64,000 nt of DNA, taken from positions 16,633-80,632 of the forward strand of contig WTFW01000120.1 in the NCBI GenBank assembly GCA_011523785.1. Direction: 5' to 3'. A program made the translations under genes and the position numbers. The stretch's first letter is position 1. The number at the start of each line of letters is the position of its first letter. Source of the DNA: Chloroflexota bacterium. Lineage in GTDB: Bacteria > Chloroflexota > UBA11872. Below are positions 35,059 through 44,879 of the stretch, one piece after another. A model generated the notes under the pieces. It ran no database searches and was not told the DNA's origin. It saw only the letters and a program-made list of their open reading frames with translations.

Positions 35059-36770
35059 GCCGCGGGATCTGCGTCCGAATGGACGCCGCGAACGGCCAGC
35101 ACCACGCCCAGAAACAGGGTGAGCAGTCCCAGGCTGCGGACGGATAGGGCAGTCATGGATATATCGAAGATACTCCCAAACAGCCCGCTGTAGGCGTCCA
35201 GGGGCAGCGAGGCCAGCGCCAGCCCCGCTCCGCACAAGACCGGCGTCCAGCGGCTGGCGCCCGTGGGCCAGCGAAACGCGAGGCTCAGACCTAACAGCGG
35301 AAGCAGCCAGGCCAGGTAGTGCGGCCAGGTGACGCCGCTGATGACGAGCGCCGTCACGACAGCCAGGCTGAACTCCAGCACGAACGCCCGGCCCTGGCGC
35401 GCCCTTGACCCCAGCGCCTTCGCCGTAACGACCAGGGCGGCGAGCACGGCCATAACGGTCAGTAGCCGAGCCATCGCAATGTCCGGCTGAAGGTCCAGGA
35501 AGCCCTTGGCAAGCTCCGGTCCCATGAAGACTCGCAGGATCAGTCCCGGGAGCGAGAGATTGTTGAAGAGGGCGCTGCCCGCCAGCAGGTCCGGCAGCCG
35601 GACGGCGAGGTAGTACTGCCAGGCATCAACACCTGCGAACGCCAGGCTGAGCCCACCGGCAACCACGACCACGGCGGCCAGTCCGCCCAGGGCCTTCCAG
35701 CGTCCCCGCCACAGCAGATACAAGGCCAGCAGGCCTGGCGCGATCTTGAGCATGGCCGCAATGCCGATACAGGCGCCGGCCCAGGCGTCATCGCCGCCGC
35801 GCAATCGATACGCGGCCGCGGCCAGCGCCAGGCCGATGACCAGGTCCACCTGACCCAGCCGGAAGGCCAGCAGAAACGGGTCGAGGAGCGTCACCACGCC
35901 CAGAACAAGGCCAAGCCACACCCACGGCGGTAGGGCCGGCCGGACCATCCGCCACGTCAGCGCCGCGGTTGCCAGCAGCGCCAGGTGGTTCATCGCCAGG
36001 AAGACCAGCCGCGCAGCTGCCAGCGGCATGGTCGAGTACGGCGCGAAGTACAGCATGGCCGTTGGCGGGTTGGTGACCATGGCCCAGAGACGGGTGCCGA
36101 CGTAGGGGATGGCTTCGCGTCCGGCGACTTGCAGGGCAACGGCGTTGTCGTACGGATTCAGGCCGTCGCGCAGCGCTAGCGCGCCGATGTAGTTGACCCG
36201 CAGGTCCGAGGGAACTTCGATCGCCAGCACGTCCAGGAGCGCCAGCCGCAGATAGGCCAGCGTGCCCACCACGGCTACGACAGTCAGCCCTCGGCCGGCT
36301 ACCGGCGCGGGGGCGATGGAGCTTGGACGCCTTGCCGCCAGCCATGGCCAACTTACCCACAACAGCGCGAGCGCTACGAACTTGACGCTCAACCACTCGG
36401 TGACCGACGGCCGTGCAAACAGTTCGGGCGTCACCAGCCCGACGGTTAGCAGATGGTTGGTGGGCTCGTGCGCGTAGTGGAACCCGGCAATGATCCAGCC
36501 GTCCAGCGTTGCCAGCAGGGGCAGACCGGCTGCGACCCAGCCGGTTTGGTTCCCAGTCAAATGTCGAATCCGCCAGGCTCCGGCCCAGAGGAGCAGGGCC
36601 CCGACGAGACTGCCCAACGCCGTGGCCGCCCAAGCCAAACCGGGCGCCGTGAGGTCGGCTCGGCCGATCGAGGCGCCGGCTATTGCCAGGGCCATGCCGA
36701 TGAGACTTGCCCACCCCAGCGCGCCGAGCGCCGTGCGCGGGGGTGGGAGCGTGGCGGGCAACCTACGCAT
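35055..36770 (-). CDS. GT87/DUF2029-like polytopic glycosyltransferase
   Basis: LRVNYIGALALRDGLNPYDNAVALQ, TNPPTAMLYFAPYSTMPLAAARLVF, RLGQVDLVIGLALAAAAYRLRGGDDAWAGACIGIAAMLKIAPGLLALYLLWRGRWKAL. Confidence 0.85.
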   Translation of the reverse strand: MRRLPATLPPPRTALGALGWASLIGMALAIAGASIGRADLTAPGLAWAATALGSLVGALLLWAGAWRIRHLTGNQTGWVAAGLPLLATLDGWIIAGFHYAHEPTNHLLTVGLVTPELFARPSVTEWLSVKFVALALLWVSWPWLAARRPSSIAPAPVAGRGLTVVAVVGTLAYLRLALLDVLAIEVPSDLRVNYIGALALRDGLNPYDNAVALQVAGREAIPYVGTRLWAMVTNPPTAMLYFAPYSTMPLAAARLVFLAMNHLALLATAALTWRMVRPALPPWVWLGLVLGVVTLLDPFLLAFRLGQVDLVIGLALAAAAYRLRGGDDAWAGACIGIAAMLKIAPGLLALYLLWRGRWKALGGLAAVVVVAGGLSLAFAGVDAWQYYLAVRLPDLLAGSALFNNLSLPGLILRVFMGPELAKGFLDLQPDIAMARLLTVMAVLAALVVTAKALGSRARQGRAFVLEFSLAVVTALVISGVTWPHYLAWLLPLLGLSLAFRWPTGASRWTPVLCGAGLALASLPLDAYSGLFGSIFDISMTALSVRSLGLLTLFLGVVLAVRGVHSDADPAA

Positions 36771-38523
36771 CAGCGGAGCTCGTGGCCGCGGCAGGTTCGG
36801 CCGCGCTCGAACGGTCCTCGCGCCAAAGCCGGCGCGCAAACACGGCGCCCAGGGTGAGAACGGCGAGCGTCCGTGCGACCACAACGACCCAGAGAACCCA
36901 CTGGTGCTCCGACCAGAGCACGAAGTAGGCCGGGTACTCGAGCAGCGCCAAGACTGACAGGCCGGTGGCGATCAGGAAGCCGCGTCCGCCGGGAAACGCC
37001 AGCAATGCGAAGGGCAGGAGCCAGACCATGAACTGTGGCGACCAGCCCCGCAGATACAAGGCGAAAGCCGCCAGGGCCAGGCCAGTTGACCACACTGCTG
37101 ACGCCGGCGTCGGCGGCGCCCGTCGCAGCGCCAGCACCGCGTAGAGGGCCGCAAGGGCGGCGGCCGTGCCCCACCAGGCCGCGGCGGGCAGATCCGGGGT
37201 GTAGTTGAACTCCAGAGCCGTGTCCGGCGACTGGCGGTAGCGGTGGATCCAGCCGAAGCCGAAGTAGCCGTCGGCCAACGCCCACACCGTTTCCCAGCCT
37301 GGTCGCAGCAGCATGTTCTGGATCGAAGCGACAAAGAACTCACGCCCAATCACCGCCAGCGGCGCCAGAGCCCCGATCACCGCCGCGGCCGCGAGGCCCA
37401 GATAGCGCGTCCGCGCCGACCAGCGCTGCCCCGCGAGCAGCGCTGGAAGGGCCGCTGCCGGAAACAGCTTGGTAAGCACGCCCAACGCGATGGCCAGGGA
37501 CGCCGTATGGCGACGTTCGCGAATCACCAGATACACGCCCATCAGCATGAAAAACACGGCAATCGATTCGAAATGCCGGTTGGCGATGTAGATCGGATAG
37601 AAAAGCGCGGCATAGGCTGCGGCCGTGACGAGGCCCCGCGGTTCGTCCCAGACCCGCACCGCAATGGCGTGGATGAGCCAGAGGATGCCGGCCTCGAAGA
37701 GGACCATCATCAGGCTGAACAGGACCTGGAACGCGGCCTCGTCAGCGCCCAGCGGAACGCTCAGCAGCTTTAGACCCGAGGCGGTCCAAGGGAAGAGTGG
37801 CGGGTATTCCACCCAGTAGTCCAGGTATGGCTGCAAGCCTTGCAGGGCCAGGCGAGCGCGTTGCTCGTAGGCGCCGACGTCGCTGCCGCGCTCGAAGAGC
37901 CCAATCGGCCGCCACAGCAGGGCCAATCCCAAGCGCAGCATGATGAATTGCAGGAAGATCAGGCCGAAGGTCAGCCGCGTGAACCGGCTGCCCGCCAGTC
38001 CCGAAATGGCGTTACGAACCATGCGAAAGGACGCGGGCCGCACGCGATCCAGGCTGAAGGGCAACCACAAGACCTGGCCGGCGGCCCAGATGCCAAGCGG
38101 CGCCGCCCACAGCCAGCGCAAGTCATCCGTCTGAAGGAGGCGATGGTTCACGGCGTCCGACACGAACGCCATGACGGCTAGCGTGACCGGCGCCAGCAGC
38201 GGCCAGTGCGTCCACGCGTGGCTGGTCAACACGTCGTCCACCCGGCGCTGCGCCACGAATGCCACAAGCAGAGCGCCCGCCACGCTCCACCCGGTCGTGG
38301 CGGTAAACGTGACCAGGAAATAGAGCGCCCAGGCAAAGCTGAGGTTGCCCGGCGTGGTGCGTCCCTCGCGCATGAGCGCGACAAAGACGGCCAATCCCAG
38401 GATCAGAACCAGCGTGACGGCAAGGGCGGCGATTCCGCGCCAGCGCAGCGCCGGGTAGGCGGAGGCCTCGCTGGCGGTTACGTCTCCGGCGGCGGCGCCC
38501 TTGTCAGTTGGCTTTGACGTCAA
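36763..38523 (-). CDS. Polytopic membrane protein, GT87/mannosyltransferase-like
   Basis: Multi-TM; GSDVGAYEQRARLALQGLQPYLDYWVEYPPLFPWTASGLKLLS, IANRHFESIAVFFMLMGVYLVIRERRHTASLAIALGVLTKLFPAAALPALLAG. Confidence 0.82.
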   Translation of the reverse strand: MTSKPTDKGAAAGDVTASEASAYPALRWRGIAALAVTLVLILGLAVFVALMREGRTTPGNLSFAWALYFLVTFTATTGWSVAGALLVAFVAQRRVDDVLTSHAWTHWPLLAPVTLAVMAFVSDAVNHRLLQTDDLRWLWAAPLGIWAAGQVLWLPFSLDRVRPASFRMVRNAISGLAGSRFTRLTFGLIFLQFIMLRLGLALLWRPIGLFERGSDVGAYEQRARLALQGLQPYLDYWVEYPPLFPWTASGLKLLSVPLGADEAAFQVLFSLMMVLFEAGILWLIHAIAVRVWDEPRGLVTAAAYAALFYPIYIANRHFESIAVFFMLMGVYLVIRERRHTASLAIALGVLTKLFPAAALPALLAGQRWSARTRYLGLAAAAVIGALAPLAVIGREFFVASIQNMLLRPGWETVWALADGYFGFGWIHRYRQSPDTALEFNYTPDLPAAAWWGTAAALAALYAVLALRRAPPTPASAVWSTGLALAAFALYLRGWSPQFMVWLLPFALLAFPGGRGFLIATGLSVLALLEYPAYFVLWSEHQWVLWVVVVARTLAVLTLGAVFARRLWREDRSSAAEPAAATSSADA

Positions 38524-38533
38524 GCGCAGACGC

Positions 38534-39271
38534 TCAACTCGGCGCGACGCCGGTCAGTAGCGTATTCGCGAAGTCTTCAGAGAGCGGAACACCAAGCGCT
38601 TGCACCTCGGCATATGCGCCCTGGTGGTCGTAGTCCACCCGCCGCAGTTCGGCCGACCAGCGGCCGCCTGAGTCGTCCAGAACCGCGTAGGTCGCCAGGC
38701 CGGGTTGGCCGTCGTGGGAGCGGCCCACCGCCCCGCAGTTCACGGCCAACACGTCGCCCGCGTGTCGGATCATGGCGGTGTGGGTGTGGCCGCTGACGAC
38801 GGCCGTGGCTTCGGTGGGACCGATCACTTTGGCCACGGTCTGCTCATCGTCGTCGCGGCTCCAGCCGGTCTCGTCGTCGCCCGGCGACCCGTGCACGACC
38901 AGCAGCGTGCCGGCCGGTGACGGGATGCTGGCCTGCCGCGGCATGGCGCCCATTTCCCTGACCAGGGCCGGTCCCAACCGCTCGGCAGCCCAGGCGACAT
39001 TTGTCGCCCTGAAGTCCGTCGGTCTGCGCGCGGGCTTGCCAACCGCGGCGAGCCCGGGGCCGAGGGTGGCGATGTAGCGGTCGGTATTGCCCTGCACCAG
39101 CCGCCAGCCGAGATCGAGGACGCGTTCCCAGCACTCGCGCGGCCGCGAGCCGAACAGCGCCGCGTCGCCACCAAACACCACCTGGTCCGCGCCCACCCGC
39201 CGCAAGTCGGCCAGCACCGCGAACAGGGCGTGGCGGTTGCCGTGAATGTCCGTGACGACCGCGATTCGCAT
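38534..39271 (-). CDS. Metallophosphoesterase (YfcE/calcineurin-like)
   Basis: MRIAVVTDIHGNRHALFAVLADL, VVFGGDAALFG, LLVVHGSPGDDE, AVVSGHTHTAMIRHAGDVLAVNCGAVGRSHDGQPGLATYAVLD. Confidence 0.93.
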   Translation of the reverse strand: MRIAVVTDIHGNRHALFAVLADLRRVGADQVVFGGDAALFGSRPRECWERVLDLGWRLVQGNTDRYIATLGPGLAAVGKPARRPTDFRATNVAWAAERLGPALVREMGAMPRQASIPSPAGTLLVVHGSPGDDETGWSRDDDEQTVAKVIGPTEATAVVSGHTHTAMIRHAGDVLAVNCGAVGRSHDGQPGLATYAVLDDSGGRWSAELRRVDYDHQGAYAEVQALGVPLSEDFANTLLTGVAPS

Positions 39272-39459
39272 CCTGCCCGCCAGCGTGCCCTACCGGACAC
39301 GACTCTTCCAGTAGGGAGCGGCAGCTGTGCAGGTCGTGGAAGTCGGTCACCGCTCGGCCAACCACGTGCGCCCTATTGCACACATGCTCTGGTAGCTTGA
39401 AAGCCTGCCGCCGCTGACCCGACCACTGGCGCTATTCCCAGCGGCGAATTGGCGAGAAC

Positions 39460-40161
39460 TTGGACTTAACCGGACCTTCGTTTGTAGTCGCCGCGATCAT
39501 TGTGGCCGTTGCCCTGCTGGTGGTTGTTGCCGGCTGGGTGATCTTCGGGGCCGCGTTCGTCGTGGCCGCAAATGCCGCGATTCACCTGGCGAGGGGCGCG
39601 TTTCACTGGGTCCATTTTCTGGTCGGCGGTCGGGCCGCGGAGCTTCCCGATGCACGTACCACCGGGGCGGCGCCGGCCGCCAGCCGCGCGCCGCCGGTGC
39701 GCCGCGACCCGGCCGTGCGAGCCCAGGCGGCAACGGTCATGGCGCAGCGGCAGCGGCGTAGTCGCCGGACGCTGGGTGCGCTCGTCCTGGGTGTCGCACT
39801 CGTTGGACTGTTTCTTCTGGGCTACAACCTGTGGCTGAACATCCTGGCGGAGCGCCGCGAGATTCGCGTGGTTCACAGCATTTCGGAAGGAACGGAAGCT
39901 CTCCCCGAATTCCTGACCACCCAAATGACCCTCGTATCTGAGCCGCCCGGCAACGCGGGTCTGCCCTGCACGGTCAAGCTCACCTGGATCGAGTCGGGCG
40001 GCAGCCGACGTCTGAACCGCGTTATCGAAAGCCCGGATCGGCTCAGTATTCGGGACCTGGCATTCAGCGGGGGCATCAGGGAAAGCCCCCACTACCGGCA
40101 GGATCCAGTGACCCTCAGCTCGAAAGGCTGCCGACCATGGCGCGTGGAAATGTCCGGCTGA
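39460..40161 (+). CDS. Hypothetical membrane protein
   Basis: TTG start; two hydrophobic segments (FVVAAIIVAVALLVVVAGWVIFGAAFVVAA and TLGALVLGVALVGLFLLGYNLWL). No family recognised. Confidence 0.55.
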   Translation: MDLTGPSFVVAAIIVAVALLVVVAGWVIFGAAFVVAANAAIHLARGAFHWVHFLVGGRAAELPDARTTGAAPAASRAPPVRRDPAVRAQAATVMAQRQRRSRRTLGALVLGVALVGLFLLGYNLWLNILAERREIRVVHSISEGTEALPEFLTTQMTLVSEPPGNAGLPCTVKLTWIESGGSRRLNRVIESPDRLSIRDLAFSGGIRESPHYRQDPVTLSSKGCRPWRVEMSG

Positions 40162-40222
40162 CCTTGGAAGGAGCCAATTTGGCCCTGCTGTGACCGCGTC
40201 TCGGCCACCCACGGCCCTTGGC

Positions 40223-40233
40223 TAGACTGCGCC
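40223..40233 (+). promoter_or_regulatory. Possible -10 (TAGACT) 6 nt upstream of the LarA-like ATG
   Basis: TTGGCTAGACTGCGCCATG; would place transcription start at or next to the ATG. Confidence 0.35.
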
Positions 40234-41493
40234 ATGCCTGAATCCGCGCCATGTATGCACCTCGTCCGCCAGACGTTCGATACCGTCGAGCTGGACGATC
40301 TCGAAGGGCACCTGGCCGGTGGCCTGCGCCGACAGCTTGACCAAGCCGCCTTGTCGGCCGGGGCTTCGGTGGCCATCGCCGTGGGATCGCGCGGCGTCTC
40401 GCCGGTCGTAGAGGTTGTGCGGACCCTGGTGAGCGGACTGCGCGAAGCGGGGGTACAACCGTTTGTCGTCCCCGCCATGGGCAGCCACGGCGGCGGCACG
40501 GCCGAGGGACAGGCGTCGGTTCTCGCCGACTACGGGGTCCACGAGCAGAGCGTCGGCGCTCCGGTTCGAGCGACCATGGAGACTGTGGTACTGGGCAAGA
40601 CGGCTTCCGGCATCACCGTCCACCTGGACGCCGAGGCCGCGGCGGCCGACGGGGTGATCGTGATTGGCCGCGTCAAGCCGCACACCGGGTTCCGCGGGCC
40701 GATCGAAAGCGGCCTCTGCAAGATGTCCGTCATCGGCATGGGCAATCGCCGCGGCGCCGAGTCATTGCACGCTCACCCGCTGGCCACCGGCATACCCGAA
40801 GCCGCTGCCCTCACCGTCGCGTCCGGCCACCTGCTCTGCGGTGTTGCGCTGGTCGAAAACGCTTTTGACCGGCCGGCCCGCGCCGAGGTCGTGCCCCCGG
40901 ACGCCTTTCACGCGACCGACGAGGACCTCCTCAAGATCGCCCATAAGCTCATGCCCCGGCTGCCCCTGGAGAAGCTCGACGGCCTGCTGATCGACCGCAT
41001 GGGCAAGAACATCTCCGGATCGGGCATGGATCCCAACGTCGTCGGCATGTGGCGGCGCCTGGGCGAGCTTGACCGCACGCCCGACTATGGCTGGCTGGCT
41101 GTCCTGGGCCTTACGCCCGAATCCCACGGCAATGCCGTCGGCATTGGCCTGGCCGATCTCTGCAGCCGCAAGCTGGCCGACGCCATCGATCACGACGCCC
41201 TGGCCATGAACACCCTCACGGCGATGGCGCTGCACGCCGCCAAGGTGCCGCTGACGCTGCCCACCGACCGTGCGTGCTACGAAACGGTCCTGCACCTGGC
41301 CGCGCGTTCGACCAATCAGCCGCTCCGGATCGGGCGGATCCGCAACACGCTCGATCTCGAGACCTTCTGGGTCAGCGAGGGCGCGCTCGACGATCTGCCG
41401 GGCAGCTGCGAGGTCATCGACCCGGCCAATCCGTTTGGTTTTGATGCCGACGACGCCATCCTCGAAACCGGCGCGTTTGAACCGTCCGCCTGA
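40234..41493 (+). CDS. LarA-like / DUF2088 family protein
   Basis: VAIAVGSRGVSPVVEVVRTLVSGLREAGVQPFVVPAMGSHGGGTAEGQASVLADYGV, GVIVIGRVKPHTGFRGPIESGLCKMSVIGMGNRRGAESLH. Confidence 0.85.
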   Translation: MPESAPCMHLVRQTFDTVELDDLEGHLAGGLRRQLDQAALSAGASVAIAVGSRGVSPVVEVVRTLVSGLREAGVQPFVVPAMGSHGGGTAEGQASVLADYGVHEQSVGAPVRATMETVVLGKTASGITVHLDAEAAAADGVIVIGRVKPHTGFRGPIESGLCKMSVIGMGNRRGAESLHAHPLATGIPEAAALTVASGHLLCGVALVENAFDRPARAEVVPPDAFHATDEDLLKIAHKLMPRLPLEKLDGLLIDRMGKNISGSGMDPNVVGMWRRLGELDRTPDYGWLAVLGLTPESHGNAVGIGLADLCSRKLADAIDHDALAMNTLTAMALHAAKVPLTLPTDRACYETVLHLAARSTNQPLRIGRIRNTLDLETFWVSEGALDDLPGSCEVIDPANPFGFDADDAILETGAFEPSA

Positions 41494-41526
41494 CAGCTCG
41501 CGAAAAGATCGGCGGCCGGCTCACGC

Positions 41527-42693
41527 ATGACCATTGGCGGGCGGCGTTCGGTCGTCCCACGCTCCATGCCGTTCTATTTCACCGTCGGCCTCGTGCTGGC
41601 GATACCGGGCCCATCGCTCGAGGCGGTGCGCGCCGACCTCAACCTCTCCTATGTGCTGGTGGTCCTGACGTTGATCGTTCCCGCGACTTCGTACGCAACC
41701 GGCACGATTGTCGGCGGGTTGGTGGCGGATCGGCTCGGCCGTCGCTTCACGCTTACCACCGGCGTGACCCTCTTTGCAATCGGGTTGCTGACGTCCGGCT
41801 TCGCGCCGGCGCTGGACGTGTTGCTGCTTGGCGCCTGCCTGAACGGCTTTGGATTTGGTCTGACGGAGGCCCCGCTCATGGCCACCATTTCGGACGTTGC
41901 GGGCGAAGCAACCGGCCGCGCCATGACAATCTCGCAGATGCCCTTTGGCTTCGGCGCGCTTACGGCGCCGCCGCTGGTCGGCGCGCTGCTGCAAACGCCG
42001 ATCGGCTGGCGCGGCGGCTATCTCACCGCGGCGCTGTTGGTCATGCTGACGTCGATCATGCTGCTGTCGGCACGCATTCCGGCCGCTTCCGAGCTTCGCG
42101 CCAAAGGTGGCGCCCTGGTCTCCGCCGTCCTGCGTCCCGTGCCAATCCTGCTCGGCTGTGTCGTCGTTGGCTACTTCAGCATGCAACTCGGGCTTGGCGG
42201 ATTTCTGGCGGCCTATCTGGAGGCCGAGCATGGTCTCACGCGCTCGCTCGCGGCCACGCTCGTGGCCGCCTTCTGGTTCGGCATTTCGCTCGGGCGGATC
42301 ATTGGCGCATGGCTGGCGCTGCGAGTGCAGGCCTACAGCCTGGCCCTTGGCAGCCTGGGACTATCGCTACTCTGCGCCGTCGTTGTGGTCGGTGTTCCCC
42401 AGCCCGCGGCAATCCTCGCCGCCGCATCGCTGGCCGGCCTGGTGGCCGGTCCGCTGTTTACGACCGTGGTGGGAATTGGGGTGCGCTACCGCCCGTCGGC
42501 ATCCGGCATGATTGCCGGATTCATGCTCGCCATGGGTGGCGCGGGATTCGCCGGACTCTCGCTGGCGGCAGGCGCCGTTGCGGATGCGCTGTCCGTCCGT
42601 GCGGCTGTGGCCGCCATGCCGGTCACACTTGGAATCGCCTTTCTCTTGCTGCTGCTTGCGCGCCGGTTGCACGCGGCCGAGCTGCGATATTGA
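41527..42693 (+). CDS. MFS transporter
   Basis: 12-TM-like; GGLVADRLGRRFTLTTGVTLFAIGLLTSG, GFGFGLTEAPLMATISDVAGE. Confidence 0.92.
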   Translation: MTIGGRRSVVPRSMPFYFTVGLVLAIPGPSLEAVRADLNLSYVLVVLTLIVPATSYATGTIVGGLVADRLGRRFTLTTGVTLFAIGLLTSGFAPALDVLLLGACLNGFGFGLTEAPLMATISDVAGEATGRAMTISQMPFGFGALTAPPLVGALLQTPIGWRGGYLTAALLVMLTSIMLLSARIPAASELRAKGGALVSAVLRPVPILLGCVVVGYFSMQLGLGGFLAAYLEAEHGLTRSLAATLVAAFWFGISLGRIIGAWLALRVQAYSLALGSLGLSLLCAVVVVGVPQPAAILAAASLAGLVAGPLFTTVVGIGVRYRPSASGMIAGFMLAMGGAGFAGLSLAAGAVADALSVRAAVAAMPVTLGIAFLLLLLARRLHAAELRY

Positions 42694-42727
42694 CGGCATC
42701 CAGGTCGTTGGACTCCGGGTGCGCACG

Positions 42728-43918
42728 ATGATTCTGGCGGCCAGCATGTGGTTCTACGCCGCCGGCGGCGCCGCCATCAGCGTTTTTGGCCCGTCACTCG
42801 AATCGATCAGCGAAGACTTCGGCATCACGTACAGCCAGATCAGCGTGGTCATAACCGTAATCTCCGTCGGCTTCATTGCCGGGTCGCTGGCTGGCGGTGC
42901 GGTGTCTGACCGCTTTGGTCGCCGGGCGGTGATGGTCCCGTCGGCGCTGGGAACGGCCCTGGCCATGTTCTGGTTTGCCGCCAGCCCCACGTTCGGCTCC
43001 CTGCTGGCGGCGGGGTTTCTGATTGGCGCCGGGTTCGGTCCGGGCCTGGCGGCTGCAACAGCGCTCGTCGCCGACCTGGCTCGCGAGCGCAGCACGCGTG
43101 ACCTCAACCTGTTCAACACCGCGTTCGCCCTCGGGGCCATCGTGGCGCCGCCGCTCGTGGCAATCTGCCTTGCGGCGTTTGCCAGCTGGCGAGTGGCCTA
43201 CGTGGTCGTGGCCGTCTGGTTTGCCACCAGCGGCCTCATGTTCATGCGCTTGTCCTACCCGCCGCGTACTGGCGCCGTTCCCCCCGTTCGCGGCGTAGTC
43301 AGAGCGCTTGGCTCGCCGGTGTCGATTCTGCTTGGACTGGTCCTGATGCTGTACGTCGGGGTCGAAATCGCGTTCGGCGACTTCGGTGCGGCGTTCATGG
43401 AACGCGTGCAGGGAATCCCGCGAGCTGCCGCGGCCGCTTCCGTGACGACGTTCTGGATTGGAGTCTTGCTCGGGCGATTGGTCGTGGCCCGTCTCGTGGG
43501 CACCTGGCGTGCGTCGAGCATCGTTCGCTGGTCGCTCGCGCTCGCATTCGGCATGTCGGGATTGGCGGCGCTGGCGAATTCCGCGCCGCTGGCTGTGCTG
43601 GGCTTCGTCCTGACGGGCGCAACGGTCGGGGGCGTCTTTCCAACTGCACTGGGAATCGGCCTGCGTCTTCGGCCGGAAATGGCCGGATCCCTTGCCGGGG
43701 CTCTCACGGCCCTGGCCAGTGTTGGCGGCGCGCTGCTCGCGCCCATGATCGGAGTTGCGTCGGACGCCGCCGGACCGCGAGGTGGCATGCTGCTCGCGCC
43801 GGCCTTCATTTTCGCGGCCATGGTGCTGTTCGAACTCGTACGGGCGCTGCGACGTCGGAACGCGCGCGCGACGGCCGGCCTCGCGGCGCCGACGGTCAAG
43901 GGCTCCATTGATGCCTGA
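42728..43918 (+). CDS. MFS transporter (tandem paralogue)
   Basis: MILAASMWFYAAGGAAISVFGPSLESISEDFGITYSQISVV, GGAVSDRFGRRAVMVPSALGTALAM. Start chosen at ATG 42728; GTG 42719 is also possible. Confidence 0.92.
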   Translation: MILAASMWFYAAGGAAISVFGPSLESISEDFGITYSQISVVITVISVGFIAGSLAGGAVSDRFGRRAVMVPSALGTALAMFWFAASPTFGSLLAAGFLIGAGFGPGLAAATALVADLARERSTRDLNLFNTAFALGAIVAPPLVAICLAAFASWRVAYVVVAVWFATSGLMFMRLSYPPRTGAVPPVRGVVRALGSPVSILLGLVLMLYVGVEIAFGDFGAAFMERVQGIPRAAAAASVTTFWIGVLLGRLVVARLVGTWRASSIVRWSLALAFGMSGLAALANSAPLAVLGFVLTGATVGGVFPTALGIGLRLRPEMAGSLAGALTALASVGGALLAPMIGVASDAAGPRGGMLLAPAFIFAAMVLFELVRALRRRNARATAGLAAPTVKGSIDA

Positions 43919-44879
43919 TCAGTCCCGACCGGTTGGCGCAATCGACCTTGGTGGGACCAGCGTGCGCGCAGCCGTGGTTGACGAGAACGGCGGCATTGCG
44001 GGCTTCGTGGCCGGCGCCACGAAAGCGTCCCAGGGCCCTGATGCGGTGATCGATCGCATCGTTGACGTGCTGCACGACTCGCTGGCCCGTGCGTCCGCCA
44101 CAACCTCGGACCTCGCAGCCGTCGGAATCGGCGCTCCCGGACCGCTCGACTGGGCCACCGGCGTCATACACGAGGCTCCCAACCTGCCAGGCTGGAAGGA
44201 AGTCCCGCTGGCGGCACGTATTGGCGATGCGGTTGGCCTACCGGCCTTCCTGGAGAACGATGCCAATGCCGCGGCGCTGGCCGAGCGCCAGTACGGCGTT
44301 GGCCGGGGCGCGCTCAACATGCTCTACATCACCGTCAGCACCGGCGTCGGCGGCGGCCTGATATTGGACGGTGAGCTCTGGCACGGCGCCTACGGCAGCG
44401 CCGGCGAGTTCGGCCACATGACCGTCGACTTCGACGGCCCGCTGTGCGACTGCGGCAACCGGGGCTGCATCGAAGCCATCGCCGCCGGGCCCGACATTGC
44501 GGCCTGGGTCGTGGATCAAATCGCCGCTGGGCGCTCCAGCAGTCTCAGCGGCCAGGGCGACCTTTCCGGCCGCGATGTGGTCGAAGCCGCGCAAGAGGGC
44601 GATGCGCTCGCCGTGAGCGCCCTGGAACGGGCGGGACGCGCCGTCGGCTTTGGCGTCATCAACGTCGCCCACCTCGTCAACCTGGACACGGTGGTCATCG
44701 GCGGCGGCATTGCCAACGCGGGCGACCTCCTGTTCGATTCGATCCGGACTACCGTGCGCGAGCATCTCCTGGAGAGCACCGCACCGAACCTGCGGCTCGA
44801 ACCCTGGTCGCTGGGCGAAAACGTGGGTCTACTTGGGGCGGCTGCCGCTGCCCGCTCGCGTTTGCAGGGTGGCGTCTAG
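43911..44879 (+). CDS. ROK-family sugar kinase (glucokinase-like)
   Basis: VGAIDLGGTSVRAAVVDENG, GAPGPLDWATGVIHEAPNLPGWKEVPL, NDANAAALAERQYGVGRGALNMLYITVSTGVGGGLILDGELWHGAYGSAGEFGHMTVDFDGPLCDCGNRGCIEAIAAG. Confidence 0.95.
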   Translation: MPDQSRPVGAIDLGGTSVRAAVVDENGGIAGFVAGATKASQGPDAVIDRIVDVLHDSLARASATTSDLAAVGIGAPGPLDWATGVIHEAPNLPGWKEVPLAARIGDAVGLPAFLENDANAAALAERQYGVGRGALNMLYITVSTGVGGGLILDGELWHGAYGSAGEFGHMTVDFDGPLCDCGNRGCIEAIAAGPDIAAWVVDQIAAGRSSSLSGQGDLSGRDVVEAAQEGDALAVSALERAGRAVGFGVINVAHLVNLDTVVIGGGIANAGDLLFDSIRTTVREHLLESTAPNLRLEPWSLGENVGLLGAAAAARSRLQGGV

